A stretch of 8,388 nt of DNA from Betaproteobacteria bacterium (GTDB taxonomy: Bacteria > Pseudomonadota > Gammaproteobacteria > Burkholderiales > SG8-39), in NCBI GenBank assembly GCA_007280315.1, contig QYQC01000032.1:1-8388 (forward strand). The letters run 5' to 3'. Made by a program: the position numbers and the translations under genes. Under the pieces are notes generated by a model. It worked only from the letters and a program-made list of their open reading frames with translations. It did no database searches and was not told where the DNA came from. Every line of letters begins with the position of its first letter. Position 1 is the first letter of the stretch. Positions 5,460 to 8,388 of the stretch are shown piece after piece.

Positions 5460-6800
5460 TCACGCCCTCGCTTCTGCGGTCTTGCCTTCTTCGACCACCG
5501 CACGCCAGGCGAACGTCGCGCCGCCGAGCGCACCGGTATAGATCGAGTCCGGATCGATGTTGAGTTTGATTTCGCCGTAATTCTCGCGCACCAGCTCGTT
5601 CAACGACTTCACCGCCGCTTCGTTCTTGGCCACGCCGCCGGTGAAAGTGAATTCGTCGCGTACGCCACCCGAGCGCGCCAGGATCGACATCGCGCGCAGG
5701 ATGATGGCGCGGTGCAGGCCGAGCATGATGTCTTCGCGTTTTTCGCCGAGCGACAGGCGGTCGCGCAGCTCGGCGCCGGCGAATACGGTGCAGGTCGAAT
5801 TGATGCGTACGTTCTTGGTCGCTTTCATCGCCAGCGGCCCGAGTTCATGCAATCCCATGTTCATTTCGTCGGCGATATAGCCGAGATAGCGGCCGCAGCC
5901 GGCGGCGCAGCGGTCGTTCATCTGGAAACTCTCGACGATGCCGTGCTTGTCCACCTGGATCGCCTTGGTATCCTGGCCGCCGATGTCGAGCACGGTGGCG
6001 GTGTGCGGATACATCACGTGCGCGCCCAGGCCGTGGCACAGGATTTCGGAGCGGATGTGCTCTTTCGAAAACGGCAGGCGCGCACGGCCGTAGCCGGTGC
6101 CGATCACATAGCTTTCCTCGAGCGCGGTGTCGAGCACGCTCTTGATCGGGGCGCGAATGGCCTCGGCGTGCTTCGCGGTGTCGTGCATGCCCTTGAACGT
6201 GCGCTCCAGCGCGCGCATCAGATTGGTGGTCATGGCGTCGGCGTAGACGCGGTTCTCGACCTCGATGATCGAGCGGTCGAATACGTTGAGCACCATGTCG
6301 TAGCGTATGCCCATTTCCTTGGACACGCTCTCGCCGATGGCGAGGTAGCGGCTGCCGGCGATGTCACGGAAAAAATCCGACTTGCGCTTCGCGCCCGGGG
6401 CGAACAGTTCCGGCGCTTCCAGCTGCAGGCGCTTGAATATTTCGGTGAGCGCTTCGGCTACCGCCCCGGCGTGCTCGCCGAAGCGCGGCCCTTCCGCATT
6501 GCGCCGGCAGGTCGACTCGAGGTCGGCAAGCTGCTCCAGGAACTGCTCCAGGCGGAAGTCGCGCTCCAGGTGTCCGAGGAAGTCGTCGAGCTTGCCGTCG
6601 AGCGCATGCGCGCGCGTGAGCGCGTTGCGGAACAGGTGAAAGCGCGCATTGACCAGCGCCTCCTGCTTGGCGATGGCCGCCGCGGTATCGTAGTTGGAGC
6701 GCGAGTTGGTGATGCCGCGTCCGAGTACGTTGCGGTCCTCGTCGATCACCACCGCCTTGGTGGTGGTCGAGCCGAGGTCAATCCCGATGAAGCAGCGCAT
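5460..6800 (-). CDS. bcrA: Benzoyl-CoA reductase subunit A (alpha, ATPase)
   Basis: This 446-residue ASKHA ATPase is the larger partner of BcrD. It has phosphate-1 GIDLGSTTTK (6-15), phosphate-2 DIGGQD (272-277), the cluster region NDRCAAGCGRYLG (295-307) with Cys298 and Cys302, NSTCTVFA (334-341) with Cys337, and FTGGVAKN (386-393). By family, Cys298 and Cys337 would hold the intersubunit [4Fe-4S] cluster. A mostly helical insertion of about 180 residues separates the first phosphate motif from the DIGGQD half. This long alpha subunit is what distinguishes the Thauera/Rhodopseudomonas Bcr/Bad class from the shorter activator-type ATPases. The start ATG (6800-6798) has a GAGGAAA-type site just upstream. 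It lies 19 nt after bcrB and 25 nt before bcrD, so the four subunit genes are coupled. Confidence 0.94.
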   Translation of the reverse strand: MRCFIGIDLGSTTTKAVVIDEDRNVLGRGITNSRSNYDTAAAIAKQEALVNARFHLFRNALTRAHALDGKLDDFLGHLERDFRLEQFLEQLADLESTCRRNAEGPRFGEHAGAVAEALTEIFKRLQLEAPELFAPGAKRKSDFFRDIAGSRYLAIGESVSKEMGIRYDMVLNVFDRSIIEVENRVYADAMTTNLMRALERTFKGMHDTAKHAEAIRAPIKSVLDTALEESYVIGTGYGRARLPFSKEHIRSEILCHGLGAHVMYPHTATVLDIGGQDTKAIQVDKHGIVESFQMNDRCAAGCGRYLGYIADEMNMGLHELGPLAMKATKNVRINSTCTVFAGAELRDRLSLGEKREDIMLGLHRAIILRAMSILARSGGVRDEFTFTGGVAKNEAAVKSLNELVRENYGEIKLNIDPDSIYTGALGGATFAWRAVVEEGKTAEARA

Positions 6801-6819
6801 GATGGTTTCCTCGCCCTTA

Positions 6820-8151
6820 TTAGTGAACCGCGCCGGCGGCGGCCGTGCGTTTTTGCTTGATCATCTGGAAATAGCTCTCCAGCCGGTTCTTGATGTTGGC
6901 CGCGGAAAAATAGCGCGGATCCACCAGGTCGGACTCGATGAATGCGGCCGGCTTGCCGGTGCGCTTTTCCACTTCACGCAGGATCAGCAGCTGTCCGGCG
7001 GAGAAACTGTTGCAGCTCTTGATCGAATTGATCAACAGGCCATCGGCCTGGTACTCGTCGATGTACTTGCAGATCATGTCGATGCGCTGCGGCAGGTTGA
7101 GGTTGGTGTAGCAGCCGAGGCAGTACTCGGCCAGCGACTCGATCGGGTGGTCCGGATCATGGCGGAAGCCGAAATCGTACACGCCGCCGACCTTGGCGTA
7201 GGTGGAGGCGACCACCACGGCGCCTTCGTCGGAAAACATCTTCCAGAATTCGCGGAAGCTGGTCCAGTTGGGCGGACCTTCCACCACCAGGCGGTATTTC
7301 TCCTCGGCGATTTCGCCCTCCGGTGTGATCGGCCCTTTGCCCTCGCGCACGCGCTGTTCGATCTCTTGCCGCAGTACACGGTAGAAATCCGTCGCCTCGG
7401 TGGTGCCGCGGAACGCGGTGAATATCGGCCCGATGTAATAGACGGCGCCGAAATAGCCGTCGATGGGCGAGGGGCGCTTCTTCGCCGATTGCAGCACCTG
7501 TACCAGGTCTGTCTCCGCCTTGGCAGATTCCTTCATGTACTGGCGCAAGCGGTCGATGTCGAACTTGACACCGGAGACGCGCTCCAGCGACGGAATCACG
7601 TTCTCCTTGATCTGTTTGACGACGTAGTCGCGCATGTTTTGCGAAATTTTGCCGTCGCCCTGGTAGGGTACGTGCAGCATGGTGGTCTCGCAATTGTATT
7701 TCTGCCGTATCAGCTCGAACCACTTCATGAAAGTGAAGCAGCCGGTGTAGGAGAGCAGCAGCAGATCAGGTCGCGGCATCGGGTCGCCCGTCGGTCCGAC
7801 CTCGCCGCCCAGCATCATGCCCAGATCGGCCTTGACGTAGGTGCACACGTCCTCCGAGTGCCCGTCGCGCTCGGCGTCCATGATCATCTTGCCCGACTTC
7901 TTGCGCATGCCGTTCTGCAGCGCGTTGGTCTCCGGCAGGCTGCGCGCCATATCGAAGCACATCACCAGCTCGTTCAGGTTGCCCGGAACGAAAGTGGCCG
8001 CAACCTTCTTGCCGTTCTTGTGTGCGGTGGCAAGATCGAGGTAATTGCGATTGATCATCTCTTTTTGCAACAGCATCGCGTCCTCTTTCTGCGCTACCGG
8101 AACCGGCTTTTTCGAGGTTTGCGGGGGCGTCATCTGGATCGGTGTGCTCAT
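6820..8151 (-). CDS. bcrB: Benzoyl-CoA reductase subunit B (beta, substrate-reducing module)
   Basis: This 443-residue protein is in the HgdB/FldC-like family of 2-hydroxyacyl-CoA dehydratase and benzoyl-CoA reductase subunits. With BcrC it binds benzoyl-CoA and carries out the two-electron ring reduction to cyclohexa-1,5-diene-1-carbonyl-CoA. Visible features are Cys103 (DVCTYVKAD), Cys138 (SYTGCFTF), EGPPNW (291-296), Cys344 and Cys347 (EYCLGCYTN), Cys380 in INSIKSCNSFSAGQ, and ESDLVDPR (406-413). Some of these cysteines should hold a [4Fe-4S] cluster. The ATG at 8151 is chosen because it overlaps the bcrC stop as ATGA (8151-8148), with TTGGAG just upstream. An in-frame TTG at 8163 would add only MERS. 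The gap to bcrA is 19 nt. The protein is soluble, with no signal peptide. Confidence 0.94.
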   Translation of the reverse strand: MSTPIQMTPPQTSKKPVPVAQKEDAMLLQKEMINRNYLDLATAHKNGKKVAATFVPGNLNELVMCFDMARSLPETNALQNGMRKKSGKMIMDAERDGHSEDVCTYVKADLGMMLGGEVGPTGDPMPRPDLLLLSYTGCFTFMKWFELIRQKYNCETTMLHVPYQGDGKISQNMRDYVVKQIKENVIPSLERVSGVKFDIDRLRQYMKESAKAETDLVQVLQSAKKRPSPIDGYFGAVYYIGPIFTAFRGTTEATDFYRVLRQEIEQRVREGKGPITPEGEIAEEKYRLVVEGPPNWTSFREFWKMFSDEGAVVVASTYAKVGGVYDFGFRHDPDHPIESLAEYCLGCYTNLNLPQRIDMICKYIDEYQADGLLINSIKSCNSFSAGQLLILREVEKRTGKPAAFIESDLVDPRYFSAANIKNRLESYFQMIKQKRTAAAGAVH

Positions 8152-8388
8152 GCTGCGCTCCAAAGTTTGATTGAATCGGCAAAGGTGCCGGCTTGTTCGC
8201 GTATCGGCGCCATCTGGCCGGTGTTTTCGGCGTACTTGAACGCGGTGTAGGGAATCTTGTGCGCGTTCAGCACCGACTGCAGCAGCGGCCGTTCGAGCAG
8301 TGCCGGGTCGCAGAACGAGGGCGCCGCGAAAATCACGCCTTCGCCCGCATTCAGCTTGGTCGAGTCGATCAGGTACTTGCCCTTGTCT
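8148..8388 (-). CDS. bcrC: Benzoyl-CoA reductase subunit C (gamma), C-terminal fragment cut by window edge
   Basis: The frame is open from the right edge of the window to a TGA at 8150-8148, giving the last 79 residues, which start DKGKYLIDSTKL. The segment GEGVIFAAPSFCDPALLERP, followed by LLQSVLNAHKIPYTAFKYAENTGQ, is characteristic of the C-terminus of the gamma subunit of class I benzoyl-CoA reductase. Its cysteine (APSFCDP) is a candidate cluster ligand. BcrC pairs with BcrB in the substrate-reducing module. The bcrC-bcrB-bcrA-bcrD order on one strand is the same as in Thauera aromatica. The stop codon overlaps the bcrB start by 4 nt, implying translational coupling. About four fifths of the gene, its start and the operon promoter lie outside the window. 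Confidence 0.9.
   Translation of the reverse strand, partial: DKGKYLIDSTKLNAGEGVIFAAPSFCDPALLERPLLQSVLNAHKIPYTAFKYAENTGQMAPIREQAGTFADSIKLWSAA

Noticed and set aside
4592..5533. Longer bcrD start at 5533 giving 313 residues
   Set aside because: The added 33 residues overlap bcrA, are Arg/Lys-rich and unlike the family; the ATG at 5434 has a well-placed ribosome binding site.
5313..6860. Long plus-strand open frame (515 codons) opposite bcrA and the start of bcrD
   Set aside because: It is antisense to well-supported bcr genes. Its translation is rich in Arg, His, Ala, Val and Gln with no recognisable domain, as expected from reading a GC-rich gene backwards.
6694..8250. Long plus-strand open frame (518 codons) opposite bcrB
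   Set aside because: Same pattern of a GC-driven antisense frame. It spans gene boundaries on the other strand and shows no motif or ribosome binding site.

Overview
The window is GC-rich, densely coded DNA, most likely from a facultatively or strictly anaerobic aromatic-degrading proteobacterium. A betaproteobacterium of the Thauera/Sulfuritalea kind would fit, but that is inferred from gene content and base composition only. Its core is a minus-strand operon for an ATP-dependent (class I) benzoyl-CoA reductase with its own ferredoxin. Read in transcription order from the right edge, it holds the 3' end of bcrC (gamma), then bcrB (beta), bcrA (alpha), bcrD (delta) and a 2[4Fe-4S] ferredoxin. 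The genes are tightly packed: bcrC and bcrB overlap by 4 nt, and the next two gaps are 19 and 25 nt. After the ferredoxin comes a GC-rich hairpin, then a minus-strand hemolysin III/PAQR-family membrane protein gene.

The left half is on the plus strand. It begins with the 3' end of an NDP-forming acyl-CoA synthetase gene. Next is a phenylacetate-CoA ligase family gene (paaK-like) with an unusual basic N-terminal extension. A two-gene cassette follows, encoding a hemerythrin-like HHE protein and a tandem-GNAT protein with two acetyltransferase folds in one chain. The cassette has a plausible sigma70-type promoter whose -10 region lies inside a 30-bp near-perfect palindrome, which looks like a repressor operator. 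The two halves converge at about 3546-3592, with a short hairpin between them.

Functionally, the CoA ligases could activate aromatic or aryl-acetic acids, whose breakdown would converge on benzoyl-CoA. The ferredoxin would carry low-potential electrons to BcrA/BcrD, which couple ATP hydrolysis to electron transfer to BcrB/BcrC, where the ring is reduced. The hemerythrin-like protein suggests an O2, NO or iron/redox link to this oxygen-sensitive chemistry, but only neighbourhood supports that. The ring-reduction genes are a recognised system. The least explained part is the operator-controlled hemerythrin/tandem-GNAT cassette. No tRNA, rRNA, CRISPR array or insertion sequence was seen, and no stretch over 300 bases lacks a gene.
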